Origin: CAYYWV01 sp964531525
Lineage (GTDB): Bacteria > Pseudomonadota > Alphaproteobacteria > JAAXGF01
DNA length: 64,000 nucleotides
Assembly: GCA_964531525.1 (NCBI GenBank)
Contig: CAZHDF010000001.1
Span: 9,285-73,284 of the forward strand
Direction: 5' to 3'
The position numbers and the translations under genes are program-made. Positions 16,866 to 25,669 of the stretch are shown here, piece after piece. The notes beneath the pieces are model-generated. The model did no database searches and was not told the DNA's origin. It worked only from the letters and a program-made list of their open reading frames with translations. Within the stretch, counting starts at the first letter, position 1. Every line of letters starts with the position of its first letter.

Positions 16866-17182
16866 CGCGCGCCTCCGTCCGTTCGGGATGCCGGGTCCTC
16901 CTGGGCGCGCGCGTTGACGCGATAGACGTAGGCCAGGATCTCGGCGACGGTCGCGAACACCGCCGGCGGCACCGGCGAATCGAGCTCGATGGTCGCGAGA
17001 ACCTCGGCCAGATCGGCGTCGGCGCGCACCTTGACGCCGTGCTCGAAGGCGATGGCGAGAATCTGCTCGGCCACCGCGCCGCGCCCGGTGGCGGTGATGC
17101 GCGGTGCCTCGTCACTGTTCGGCTTGCGGCTGAGGGCGACGGCGACCTGGGAAAGGCTGGGCGCGTCGAAGGCCTCGGTCAT
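16862..17182 (-). CDS. FhlB-type orphan FlhB C-terminal domain protein
   Basis: A 106-residue protein equivalent to the cytoplasmic FlhB C-terminal subdomain: AVALSRKPNSDEAPRITATG, ILAIAFEHGVKVRADADLAEVL, and PPAVFATVAEILAYVYRVN. The NPTH autocleavage motif and the membrane part are absent, as in the FhlB family, which can replace the cleaved FlhB C-terminus in export-switch experiments in Salmonella. The start at 17182 was chosen for the ggag just upstream. Full-length flhB is present at 20884-21969, so both forms coexist. Confidence 0.82.
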   Translation of the reverse strand: MTEAFDAPSLSQVAVALSRKPNSDEAPRITATGRGAVAEQILAIAFEHGVKVRADADLAEVLATIELDSPVPPAVFATVAEILAYVYRVNARAQEDPASRTDGGAR

Positions 17183-17341
17183 GGGGTGCTCCATTCTTGG
17201 CGCCGGCAAGGAACGCGCCGACGCCCGGCCAGTGTCGCCGCCGTATGCTTAAGAAAGCTTTAACGGAGAGTGAAACGTTTACAATGGGTTAGGAAAGGAT
17301 GAAGCGTGGGAGCGAGCGGCCGCGATCCGGAGAAATATCCC

Positions 17342-17566
17342 CTAGTCGCCGTCCGCGCCCGGGATTTCGGTGATCTCGCCCTCGCCGGCCGCCGCGGCGA
17401 TGTTCTCCTGGCGGATCCGCTCGAACAGCTCCTTGCGCAGCACCGAGGCGTCGGCGGGAAAGGTGAAGCCGAGCTTGGCCGACTTGCCGCGCACCTCGAT
17501 GACGGTGAGCTCGATCGTGTTGTTGATGATGACCGATTCGCCGACTTTCCGCGTGAGGTAAAGCAT
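17342..17566 (-). CDS. csrA: Carbon storage regulator CsrA
   Basis: A 74-residue RNA-binding protein. The CsrA core is complete: MLYLTRKVGESVIINNTIEL, then EVRGKSAKLGFTFP, followed by the helix RKELFERIRQENIAAA. The dimer binds GGA motifs in mRNA leaders and often controls flagellin or motility mRNAs. It lies 159 nt upstream of the FhlB-like/FliO/FliP unit on the same strand and may be co-transcribed with it. A position among flagellar genes is common for CsrA. Confidence 0.95.
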   Translation of the reverse strand: MLYLTRKVGESVIINNTIELTVIEVRGKSAKLGFTFPADASVLRKELFERIRQENIAAAAGEGEITEIPGADGD

Positions 17567-17670
17567 GTCGTGGCCCTTCCTGGCCCTGTTGACTCGTTAA
17601 CCAAGGTAACGCAGCCGTCTCGGGCGTGACAGAAAAAATCGCCGCGCCCGCCGGGAGCGCGCAAGTCGCG

Positions 17671-17961
17671 TCACGCCGTCGGGGTTAGCCGTTCGACCTT
17701 GATACGGTCCGCCTTCTTCATAGCCTGGGCGAGATCATAGGCCGCCTGGAGGCGAAACCACGTGTCCGCGCCGCCGCCGAATGCCTTGTCGAGGCGGATC
17801 GCCATCTCGGGCGAGATGCCCGAATGACCGTTCACGATGTCGGACAGTTGCTTGCGGCTGACGCCGAGTTTCCTCGCCGCCTCCGTTACGCTGAGCCCCA
17901 GCGGCTCCAGGCAATCATGGCGGACGGACAAGCCCGGATGGGGTGGGTTCTTCATCGGCAT
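17671..17961 (-). CDS. higA: HigA-family antitoxin
   Basis: A 96-residue helix-turn-helix protein: LGLSVTEAARKLGVSRKQLSDIVNG (about 23-47) is the recognition unit, followed by SPEMAIRLDKAFGGGADTWFRLQ, typical of HigA/VapI antitoxins. It would neutralise the adjacent toxin and repress the pair's promoter. It follows the toxin gene by 12 nt, the toxin-first order normal for higBA. Confidence 0.92.
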   Translation of the reverse strand: MPMKNPPHPGLSVRHDCLEPLGLSVTEAARKLGVSRKQLSDIVNGHSGISPEMAIRLDKAFGGGADTWFRLQAAYDLAQAMKKADRIKVERLTPTA

Positions 17962-17973
17962 GTCTCGGTCCTC

Positions 17974-18252
17974 CTAATGGTAGTCGATCAGGTCCACATC
18001 GCAGGCGTTCACCCCTTCGAAGCGAAAGATGAGACGCCGGTTGCCGGAAACGACGACCGACCAACAGCCCGCGAGATCGCCCTTCAAGGGATGGAGCCGA
18101 AAGCCCGGGAGATCCATGTTGGCGGCCTCGGTCGTCTCGTCGAGGCGGGCCAGGATGCGCGTGATCTTATCGACATATTCCGGCGGAACCTGTCGCCGAT
18201 CTCCTTTCTCGTAAAGGCGCTTGAGGCCCTTGTGGCGAAAGCCGGCGATCAT
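17974..18252 (-). CDS. higB: HigB-family toxin (RelE superfamily mRNA interferase)
   Basis: A 92-residue protein from an ATG at 18252 (a start at 18273 is possible). MIAGFRHKGLKRLYEKGDRR at the N-terminus and GFRLHPLKGDLAGCWSVVVSGNRRLIFRFEG towards the C-terminus match ribosome-dependent HigB toxins, which cleave translated mRNA. It forms a toxin-antitoxin operon with the following gene. The pair separates csrA-fliP from flgB and was probably inserted there by horizontal transfer. Confidence 0.9.
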   Translation of the reverse strand: MIAGFRHKGLKRLYEKGDRRQVPPEYVDKITRILARLDETTEAANMDLPGFRLHPLKGDLAGCWSVVVSGNRRLIFRFEGVNACDVDLIDYH

Positions 18253-18305
18253 CTTCAGAATGTAACCTATCACTTAACAGCTATCAACCCGTGCGACGAA
18301 AATCG

Positions 18306-18340
18306 CCCCGCCCGCCATATGCCATCCGAGCCGGGCGGGG
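18306..18340. terminator. GC-rich hairpin between higB and flgB
   Basis: A 9-bp stem (ccccgcccg / cgggcgggg) with a 17-nt loop in the divergent region between higB and flgB. There is no T-tract on either side, so it could equally be an operator or mRNA leader structure. Confidence 0.35.
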
Positions 18341-18446
18341 GGGGCGAGATGATTCCTTTACGCATTCTTTACCGCCGTCGGCGACCATGACCCCGCGCAG
18401 GAAGCGCCGCGGTTGGCCAGGACGGCTATCAACGACCGCGAGGAAA

Positions 18447-18857
18447 ATGGACCTCGGAAAGTTCCAGATCTTTTCGATGTTGACCCGGCGCATGGCATGG
18501 CTGGGACAGCGCCAACAGGTGCTCGCCCAGAACATCGCCAACGCCAACACGCCGGGCTACACGCCGCGCGACCTCAAGCCGCTCGACTTCCGCCGCGCGA
18601 TGAGCGAGGCGGACGGCAAGCTCGCCATGCGCGTGACCAACGTCGCCCATATATCCGCCGCCGCCGCGCCCGAGCCGCGTTTCGTCGCCGAGAAGGAGCG
18701 CGGCGTCTACGAATCCACGCCGACCGGGAACGCGGTGGTCCTCGAGGAACAGCTCATGAAGGTCTCCAAGACCGTCATGGACTATCGGCTGATGGCCGAT
18801 CTCTACCGCAAGCACGTGAGCATGATAAAGACCGCGCTCGGCCGCCCCGGCGCCTGA
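18447..18857 (+). CDS. flgB: Flagellar proximal rod protein FlgB
   Basis: A 136-residue rod protein. The start at 18447 follows a gcgagga ribosome binding site and gives MDLGKFQIFSMLTRRMAW. The rod signature LAQNIANANTPGYTPRDLKPLDF follows at about 28-50, and a C-terminal helix (LMADLYRKHVSMIKTALG) ends the protein. FlgB is the first rod subunit above the MS ring. It opens the flgB-flgC-fliE-fliQ-fliR-flhB operon. Confidence 0.94.
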   Translation: MDLGKFQIFSMLTRRMAWLGQRQQVLAQNIANANTPGYTPRDLKPLDFRRAMSEADGKLAMRVTNVAHISAAAAPEPRFVAEKERGVYESTPTGNAVVLEEQLMKVSKTVMDYRLMADLYRKHVSMIKTALGRPGA

Positions 18858-18907
18858 CGGCGGCGAGGGTCGAACGCGCGGCGGGATAAAGCCGCAAGGA
18901 GTGCCGG

Positions 18908-19318
18908 ATGGACTTGGTCAAGACGTTTCAGATTTCCGCCGCCGGGCTGCGCGCCCAGAGCACGCGGCTGCGCGTGATCGCCGAGAACCTCGCCAACGCG
19001 GGCACCACCCCGCAGGTGCCCGGCGGCACGCCGTACCGCCGCAAGGTCGTGACCTTCGCCAACGTGCTCGACCGCGATCTCGGGATTCGCAAGGTCGAGG
19101 TCGCGGGGGTGCGCACCGACTCCTCGCCGTTCGGCAAGCGCTACGACCCCGGACATCCGGCCGCCGACGGCGACGGCTACGTCCAGTTGCCCAACGTCAA
19201 CGGGCTGGTCGAAATGACCGACATGCGCGATGCGCTGCGCAGCTACGAGGCGAACCTGAGCGTGATCGAGGCGTCGCGGTCGATCGTTCAACAGACGATC
19301 GCGCTGCTCGAACGTTGA
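18908..19318 (+). CDS. flgC: Flagellar proximal rod protein FlgC
   Basis: A 136-residue protein with the FlgC start MDLVKTFQISAAGLRAQSTR, the ENLANAGTTPQVPGGTPYRR block, a central YDPGHPAADGDGYVQLPNVN motif, and the C-terminal MRDALRSYEANLSVIEASR helix. It lies 50 nt after flgB and builds the proximal rod with FlgB, FlgF and FliE. Confidence 0.96.
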   Translation: MDLVKTFQISAAGLRAQSTRLRVIAENLANAGTTPQVPGGTPYRRKVVTFANVLDRDLGIRKVEVAGVRTDSSPFGKRYDPGHPAADGDGYVQLPNVNGLVEMTDMRDALRSYEANLSVIEASRSIVQQTIALLER

Positions 19319-19388
19319 TCGCGCGCCGGAACCCGAATGACGCGGCGCCCGCGCGCGCCGCCCGAACCATCGTCCAAGGGAGTGCACC

Positions 19389-19697
19389 ATGAGCGTCAAC
19401 TTCGCCAGCGCCATCTCCGCCTATCGCAACGCCGCCGCCGGCGCCGGGACCGACGTCGCCTCGACCGCCGGTCAGGGCGGCCAGGCCTTCGCCGATCTCG
19501 TCAAGAACGCGCTCGGCGACGCGGTCGCCGCGGGGCGCGCCAGCGAGGGCGTCGCCCTTCAGGCGGTCGCCAACCAGGCCGACCTCAACCAGATCGTGAC
19601 GGCGGTGACCAACGCCGAGGTGACGTTGCAGACCGTGGTGGCGGTTCGCGATCGGGTGATCCAGGCCTATCAGGACATCATGCGGATGCCGATCTGA
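19389..19697 (+). CDS. fliE: Flagellar hook-basal body protein FliE
   Basis: A 102-residue helical protein with the conserved C-terminal half VALQAVANQADLNQIVTAVT ... EVTLQTVVAVRDRVIQAYQDIMRMPI-type ending. FliE joins the MS ring and export gate to the rod. Its position between flgC and fliQ is the standard order. A clear ribosome binding site (aaggga) precedes the ATG. Confidence 0.95.
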   Translation: MSVNFASAISAYRNAAAGAGTDVASTAGQGGQAFADLVKNALGDAVAAGRASEGVALQAVANQADLNQIVTAVTNAEVTLQTVVAVRDRVIQAYQDIMRMPI

Positions 19698-19724
19698 CGG
19701 CGCCCCGCGAACGGATTTATCATC

Positions 19725-19991
19725 ATGACCCCCGCCGACGTTACCGAACTCGGCAGCGAGGCGATCTTTACCCTGCTCAAGGTCGGCGGCCCGGTTCTCG
19801 GCGTCGCGCTTCTGTCGGGTCTCGTGATCGCCCTGTTCCAGGCGCTGACGCAGATGCAGGAGCAGACGCTGTCCTTCGTGCCCAAGATCATCACCACGGC
19901 CTTGGCGCTGGTTTTGTTCCTGCCCTTCATGATGGCGACGATGATCAGCTTCGGCCAACAGATCTTCGACCGCGTCGCCGGCATCGGCTAG
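19725..19991 (+). CDS. fliQ: Flagellar export gate protein FliQ
   Basis: An 88-residue protein with two transmembrane hairpin helices: VGGPVLGVALLSGLVIALFQA followed by the invariant TQMQEQTLSFVPKII, then a second helix. It packs with FliP and FliR in the type III export gate. A long inverted repeat separates it from fliR, unusual inside this operon. Confidence 0.97.
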   Translation: MTPADVTELGSEAIFTLLKVGGPVLGVALLSGLVIALFQALTQMQEQTLSFVPKIITTALALVLFLPFMMATMISFGQQIFDRVAGIG

Positions 19992-20009
19992 CCGCATGAT
20001 TCGTTGTCT

Positions 20010-20090
20010 CGGCGCCGGCCCTCTCCCCCGCCCGGCCACCCACGGGATCGTAGGATATGGGGGGCCGGGCGGGGGAGAGGGCCGGCGCCG
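20010..20090. repeat. 28-bp perfect inverted repeat between fliQ and fliR
   Basis: The arms at 20010-20037 and 20063-20090 are perfectly complementary over 28 bp, start and end with cggcgccgg/ccggcgccg, and enclose a 25-nt loop. It occupies most of the 124-bp fliQ-fliR gap. No T-tract follows. It could be an insertion-type palindromic repeat, an RNA stabiliser, or an attenuator that lowers fliR-flhB-cckA expression. Confidence 0.85.
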
Positions 20091-20115
20091 CATGAACCGA
20101 TGACGTCCTAGCGTC

Positions 20116-20880
20116 ATGCTCGCCGAGATTCTCAACGCGAATCTTTTCGCCTTTCTCGTCGTCTTCGCCCGCCTCGGCGCGGCGATGATGCTGCTGCCGC
20201 CGTTCGGCGACGTGTTCGTACTGCGCCGCGCGCGGCTGGCGCTGGCGCTCGCGCTCAGCTTTTTGGTCACGCCGATCGCCGCGCCCCTGTTGCCGCCCGA
20301 GCCGGCGAGCCCGCTGGCGCTCGCCATCATTCTCGGCGGCGAGATCGCGGTGGGGCTGTTCATCGGCGGACTTTCGCGCCTGATGCTGACGGTGCTGCAT
20401 CTCGCGAGCTTCGCGGTCGCCTACCAGACCGGACTCGGCGCCGCGGTCGCCTTCGCCCCGGCCCAGAGCGATCAGGGCGTCATGCTCAGTCAATTCTTCA
20501 CGCTCGGCGGATTGACGTTGCTGTTCGTGACCAATCTCGATCATCTCCTGATCCGGGCGCTGGTCGGGTCGTACGGCGCGTTGCCGCCGGGCGGGCTGCC
20601 GCCGGCCGGCGATTTCGCCGCCCAGGCGCTCGACGTGGTCGCCGGCGCCTTCGTGGTCGCGCTTCAGGTCGCCATGCCGGTATTGCTGATCGGCCTGCTG
20701 TTCACCCTCGGGCTTGGCCTTCTGGGGCGTCTGATGCCGCAGATCCAGGTGTTCTTCATCGCCATGCCGCTCCAGATCATGCTCGGCTTCTGGGTTCTGA
20801 TGATCTCGTTCTCGGCCATGATGTTCTGGTACGTCGACTACTTCGAGGCCGGCGTGGCGCGACTTCCGGGCGGAGGCTAG
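20116..20880 (+). CDS. fliR: Flagellar export gate protein FliR
   Basis: A 254-residue polytopic membrane protein with about six hydrophobic helices. Family features include FARLGAAMMLLPPFGDVFV near the N-terminus, LGGEIAVGLFIGGLSRLML, and the later GRLMPQIQVFFIAMPLQIMLGF motif. It completes the FliP/FliQ/FliR gate. The ATG at 20116 follows the inverted repeat; flhB starts 3 nt after its stop. Confidence 0.96.
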   Translation: MLAEILNANLFAFLVVFARLGAAMMLLPPFGDVFVLRRARLALALALSFLVTPIAAPLLPPEPASPLALAIILGGEIAVGLFIGGLSRLMLTVLHLASFAVAYQTGLGAAVAFAPAQSDQGVMLSQFFTLGGLTLLFVTNLDHLLIRALVGSYGALPPGGLPPAGDFAAQALDVVAGAFVVALQVAMPVLLIGLLFTLGLGLLGRLMPQIQVFFIAMPLQIMLGFWVLMISFSAMMFWYVDYFEAGVARLPGGG

Positions 20881-20883
20881 GCC

Positions 20884-21969
20884 GTGGCCGAGGGCGAGGA
20901 CCGCTCACAAAAAACAGAAGAGCCGACACAAAAGCGCCTGCGCGACGCGCGCGAGAAGGGGCAGGTCGTCTCCTCGCGCGAGATCGACCACTGGTTCATG
21001 TTGCTCGCCGGGACCATCATTCTGCTGTCCATCGGCCCGTCGATCGCGCGCGAGATCGCGGTCGCGCTCGCCGATGTCTTCGAGCGTCTCGCGACCACGC
21101 GCGCGGGCACGCCCGCGCTGGGCGCGATGGCGGTCTCGACGCTTTCGCGGGTCGGCATGGCGCTACTGCCGGCCGCGGTTCTTCTCGCGATCGCCGCGGT
21201 GGCCTCGTCGCTGGTGCAGCACGGTCCGGTCGCCTCGTTCGACAAGCTCAAGCCCAAGCTCGAGAACATCTCGCTCATCAAGGGCTTCGAGCGCCTGTTC
21301 TCGGTACGCTCGCTGGTCGAGTTCACCAAGGGCATTCTCAAGTTCGCGATCGTCGCCGTGGTCGCCGTCCTCATGATCGCGCCCGAGATCGGCCGGATCT
21401 CGAACTCGGCCGCGCTCGAGCCCATGCAGGCGCTCGACCTCATGTGGCGGCTCATGCTGCGCATGCTCGGCGGCGTGGTCGCCATCGTCACGGTGATCGC
21501 GGGGCTCGATTTCCTCTATCAGATCTTCGAGTTCCGCAAGCAGATGCGCATGTCCAAGCAGGAGATCAAGGACGAGCTCAAGCAGTCCGAGGGCGATCCG
21601 ATGATCAAGGCGCGCCTGCGCCAGCTCCGCATGGAGCGCGCGCGCAAGCGCATGATGGCCGCGGTGCCCGACGCCGACGTGGTGATCACCAACCCGACGC
21701 ACTACGCCACCGCGCTGAAGTACGATTCGGAAAAAATGGAGGCCCCGCGCCTGGTCGCCAAGGGCATCGACGCGATCGCGCTGCGCATTCGCGCGGTCGC
21801 CGAGGAAAACGAGGTGCCCATCGTCGAGAATCCGCCGCTTGCCCGCGCGCTTTACGCCGGCGTGGAGATCGACCAGGAGATTCCCGAGGCTCATTACAAG
21901 GTCGTGGCCGAGGTGATAAGCTACGTCTGGAAGCTGAAGCACAAGATGCCCCGGCGGCGCGCTCGGTAA
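20884..21969 (+). CDS. flhB: Flagellar export switch protein FlhB
   Basis: A 361-residue protein starting at GTG. The N-terminus (EDRSQKTEEPTQKRLRDARE) is the FlhB signature, followed by four transmembrane helices, a linker (MSKQEIKDELKQSEGDPMIK) and the cytoplasmic domain with the self-cleaving NPTH motif (about 270-273). Cleavage between Asn and Pro switches export from rod/hook to filament substrates. It is the last flagellar gene of this operon. An orphan FlhB C-terminal domain protein is also encoded at 16862-17182. Confidence 0.97.
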   Translation: MAEGEDRSQKTEEPTQKRLRDAREKGQVVSSREIDHWFMLLAGTIILLSIGPSIAREIAVALADVFERLATTRAGTPALGAMAVSTLSRVGMALLPAAVLLAIAAVASSLVQHGPVASFDKLKPKLENISLIKGFERLFSVRSLVEFTKGILKFAIVAVVAVLMIAPEIGRISNSAALEPMQALDLMWRLMLRMLGGVVAIVTVIAGLDFLYQIFEFRKQMRMSKQEIKDELKQSEGDPMIKARLRQLRMERARKRMMAAVPDADVVITNPTHYATALKYDSEKMEAPRLVAKGIDAIALRIRAVAEENEVPIVENPPLARALYAGVEIDQEIPEAHYKVVAEVISYVWKLKHKMPRRRAR

Positions 21970-22034
21970 GGAGCGGGAGCGGACTCTTCGCGTTCATCCC
22001 TTCGTCACGGACCCTCAAGGACTCCCCGATCGAG

Positions 22035-24242
22035 ATGGATTCCCCGATCGAGCTCACGGACAAGCCCGCCCCGCGCGCGATGCGGGGGCGCGGGCTCGCC
22101 TGGGTGCCGGGCGTGGCGTTCGCGGTCGGCGCGCTCGCGGTGTTCTTCGCGCTTCGCGCCAACGGAGCCGAGGCGCTGGCGATGCCCGTCGCGCTCGTCA
22201 TGGTGCTCGCCGGCATGGTGTCGGTCGCGGCCTTTCACCGCCTGGACCTGCGCGCCCGGCGCGCCGACCGGGCGCGGCGCGAGGCCGAGATCCGCGCCGC
22301 CCAGGCGGTCAAGGCCGCCGAGGCCGTGCGCGCCCAGCGCGACCGCCTCGCCGATCTCGTCGACGGGTTGCCCGCCGGGGTCTGCTCGCTCGACGCCGAG
22401 GGGCGCTTCCGTTACGCCAACCGAGTTCTCGCCCGCTGGCTCGGCGTCGAGCGCGACGCGCTGGCCGACGGCGGCGCGCGGATCGACGATTTTCTCGACC
22501 CCGAGGCCGCCGGTGCCGAGTCCGCGCCCGACGGCGCGGCCGCGCCGGCGTTCGACGCGCGGGCCGATCTTACGGCCGTGCCGGTGGCGCTCTGCAGCCG
22601 GGACGGCGAGCGCCTCGCCCGCGTGATCAGCCAGACCCACGGCAAGGGCGCCGACGGCGCGCCGTTCACCCGCACGGTCGTCGTCGACGGGGCGCGGAAC
22701 GCCGCCGCCTCGGCCGAGGCGCCGCGCGCGGCGCATTATTTCGACGCCTCGCCCATCGGCATCGCGCTGGTCGACCTCGACGGTACGATCGTCGAGTGCA
22801 ACCGGAGCTTCCGCGCCATGGTCGGCGCGTCGGGGGGCGGTCCGGCGGGGCAGGCGCTGGTCGATCTGGTCGCCCCGCGCGACCGCGACGCGCTCGTCGA
22901 GCGGCTCGCCGCGACCCCGCGCGACGCCCCGGCCGCCGCCGCGCCGATCGAGGTCCGCCTCGACCAGCCGCGCGAGGCGATCGCGATGCTCTACACCCAT
23001 CCGCTCGAAGGCGACGACGACGTGGCCGCCGGGGTGATCATCCATCTGATCGACGTGACCGACCAGAAGAGTCTCGAGACCCAGTTCTTCCAGTCGCAGA
23101 AAATGCAGGCGGTGGGCCAGCTCGCGGGCGGCATCGCCCATGACTTCAACAACCTGCTGACCGCGATGATGGGGTTCTGCGACCTTCTCCTGATGCGCCA
23201 CCAGGCGGGCGATCCCTCGTTCGGCGACGTCATGCAGATCAAGCAGAACGTCAACCGCGCCGCCGGGCTGGTGCGCCAGCTCCTCGCCTTCTCGCGCCGC
23301 CAGACGCTCCAGCCCAAGGTGCTGGTGCTGACCGACGTGCTGGCCGAGCTTTCCAATCTCCTGCGCCGGCTGATCGGCGCCAATATCGAACTCAAGCTGG
23401 TCCATGCCCGCGACCTCGGCAGCATCAAGGCCGACCAGGGCCAGATCGAGCAGGTCATCATCAACCTCGCGGTCAACGCGCGCGACGCCATGGCGGACGG
23501 CGGCACGCTCACCATCCGCACCGCCAACGTGACCGCGTCGGAGGCCACCGCCTTCGGTCCCGATCTGCTGCCGCCCGGCGAGTACGTGCTGATCGAGGTC
23601 GCCGATTCGGGCACCGGGATCGCCGAGGAGAACCTCGGCAAGATCTTCGATCCCTTCTTCACCACCAAGGAAGTGGGGGCCGGCACCGGGCTCGGCCTCT
23701 CGACCGTCTACGGCATCGTCAAGCAGACCGACGGTCATATCTTCGTCGACAGCGAGCCCGGCCGGGGGGCGCGGTTCAGCATCTTCCTGCCGCGCTACCG
23801 CCCGACCGCCGGCGAGGTCGAGGCCGGCAAGAAGGCCCAGCGCCCGCCGGCCCGCGACCTCACCGGCAAGGGCACCATCCTGCTTGTCGAGGACGAGGAC
23901 AGCGTGCGCGTGTTCGGCGCCCGGGCGCTGCGCGGCAAGGGCTATACGGTGCTCGAGGCCGATTCGGGCGAGGCGGCGCTCGACGTGCTCGGCGCCCACG
24001 ACGGCGGGATCGACCTGTTGATCACCGACGTGGTCATGCCGCAGATGGACGGCCCCCAGCTCGTCGAGCGGGTGCGCGCGGCGCGCCCCGACCTCAAGGT
24101 CATCTTCATCTCGGGTTACGCCGAGGAAAGCTTCGGCGCCCGGCTCGACGGCGACGACGACGTGGCCTTCCTGCCCAAGCCCTTCAGCCTCGCCCAGCTC
24201 GCCGGCAAGGTGAAGGAGACCCTCGAGACCGGCGCCGGCTGA
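22035..24242 (+). CDS. cckA: Hybrid histidine kinase CckA
   Basis: A 735-residue kinase/phosphatase. Two N-terminal transmembrane helices (about 20-65) are followed by a coiled linker, two PAS-like domains (about 105-340), the DHp domain with GGIAHDFNNLL (His at about 369), the ATPase domain (NLAVNARDAM, DSGTGI, GTGLGLST) and a C-terminal receiver domain (LLITDVVMPQMDG). CckA feeds the ChpT-CtrA relay that controls cell cycle and flagellar genes in alphaproteobacteria. Proximity to flhB and recA is typical. The ATG at 22035 was preferred; the spacing to aagga is long, so the exact start is uncertain. Confidence 0.93.
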   Translation: MDSPIELTDKPAPRAMRGRGLAWVPGVAFAVGALAVFFALRANGAEALAMPVALVMVLAGMVSVAAFHRLDLRARRADRARREAEIRAAQAVKAAEAVRAQRDRLADLVDGLPAGVCSLDAEGRFRYANRVLARWLGVERDALADGGARIDDFLDPEAAGAESAPDGAAAPAFDARADLTAVPVALCSRDGERLARVISQTHGKGADGAPFTRTVVVDGARNAAASAEAPRAAHYFDASPIGIALVDLDGTIVECNRSFRAMVGASGGGPAGQALVDLVAPRDRDALVERLAATPRDAPAAAAPIEVRLDQPREAIAMLYTHPLEGDDDVAAGVIIHLIDVTDQKSLETQFFQSQKMQAVGQLAGGIAHDFNNLLTAMMGFCDLLLMRHQAGDPSFGDVMQIKQNVNRAAGLVRQLLAFSRRQTLQPKVLVLTDVLAELSNLLRRLIGANIELKLVHARDLGSIKADQGQIEQVIINLAVNARDAMADGGTLTIRTANVTASEATAFGPDLLPPGEYVLIEVADSGTGIAEENLGKIFDPFFTTKEVGAGTGLGLSTVYGIVKQTDGHIFVDSEPGRGARFSIFLPRYRPTAGEVEAGKKAQRPPARDLTGKGTILLVEDEDSVRVFGARALRGKGYTVLEADSGEAALDVLGAHDGGIDLLITDVVMPQMDGPQLVERVRAARPDLKVIFISGYAEESFGARLDGDDDVAFLPKPFSLAQLAGKVKETLETGAG

Positions 24243-24336
24243 GCGCCGCCCGGGGGGGCGGGCCGCGCTCCGAGAGCGTGAACGTCTCTGGAACGAATCG
24301 CGGTTTCCATTTTCATCTCAATGAGATAAAGAGGGC

Positions 24337-24364
24337 TTGCATTTCGGAACAAATCATGTACATT
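24337..24364 (+). promoter_or_regulatory. recA promoter with SOS (LexA) box
   Basis: TTGCAT (24337-24342) and TACATT (24359-24364) are spaced 16 nt apart. The overlapping GAAC-N7-GTAC at 24347-24361 differs by one base from the alphaproteobacterial SOS box GAAC-N7-GAAC (equivalent to GTTC-N7-GTTC). LexA bound there would cover the promoter. Confidence 0.6.
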
Positions 24365-24413
24365 TGGGTTTCGTTGCTTTGCCGGATGGGCTATGGGATA
24401 AGGGAGGTTGGTC

Positions 24414-25490
<1,077 letters not shown>

Positions 25491-25519
25491 TCCCGCCGCT
25501 TGCCGGCCGACGCGAACGG

Positions 25520-25551
25520 CCCCGCCCGGGACAAATCGGCCCCGGGCGGGG
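25520..25551 (+). terminator. recA terminator
   Basis: An 11-bp stem (ccccgcccggg / cccgggcgggg) with a 10-nt loop, 29 nt after the recA stop, followed by a tract containing ctttcgctttt. Confidence 0.8.
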
Positions 25552-25609
25552 CTTTCGCTTTTCGGGGGCATGGCTGGACAGGCCCGAGCGGCGGCATTAA
25601 ATACCCATG

Positions 25610-25626
25610 CCGGAGATCTTCTCCGG
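25610..25626 (+). promoter_or_regulatory. Short dyad in the alaS leader
   Basis: The perfect dyad ccggaga-tct-tctccgg lies 44-60 nt upstream of the alaS start. E. coli AlaRS represses its own gene by binding a palindrome at its promoter; whether this dyad has that role is unknown. Confidence 0.3.
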
Positions 25627-25669
25627 GGCGGCGCGCGGCCGCCGCCCTCATCCGCCGAACGGACCAGAC

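Noticed and set aside
17205..17230. Sigma-54-like TGGCC...GGCGC upstream of the FhlB-like gene
   Set aside because: Only the core GG and GC positions fit, which is expected by chance in GC-rich DNA; weaker than the flgI and flgF sites.
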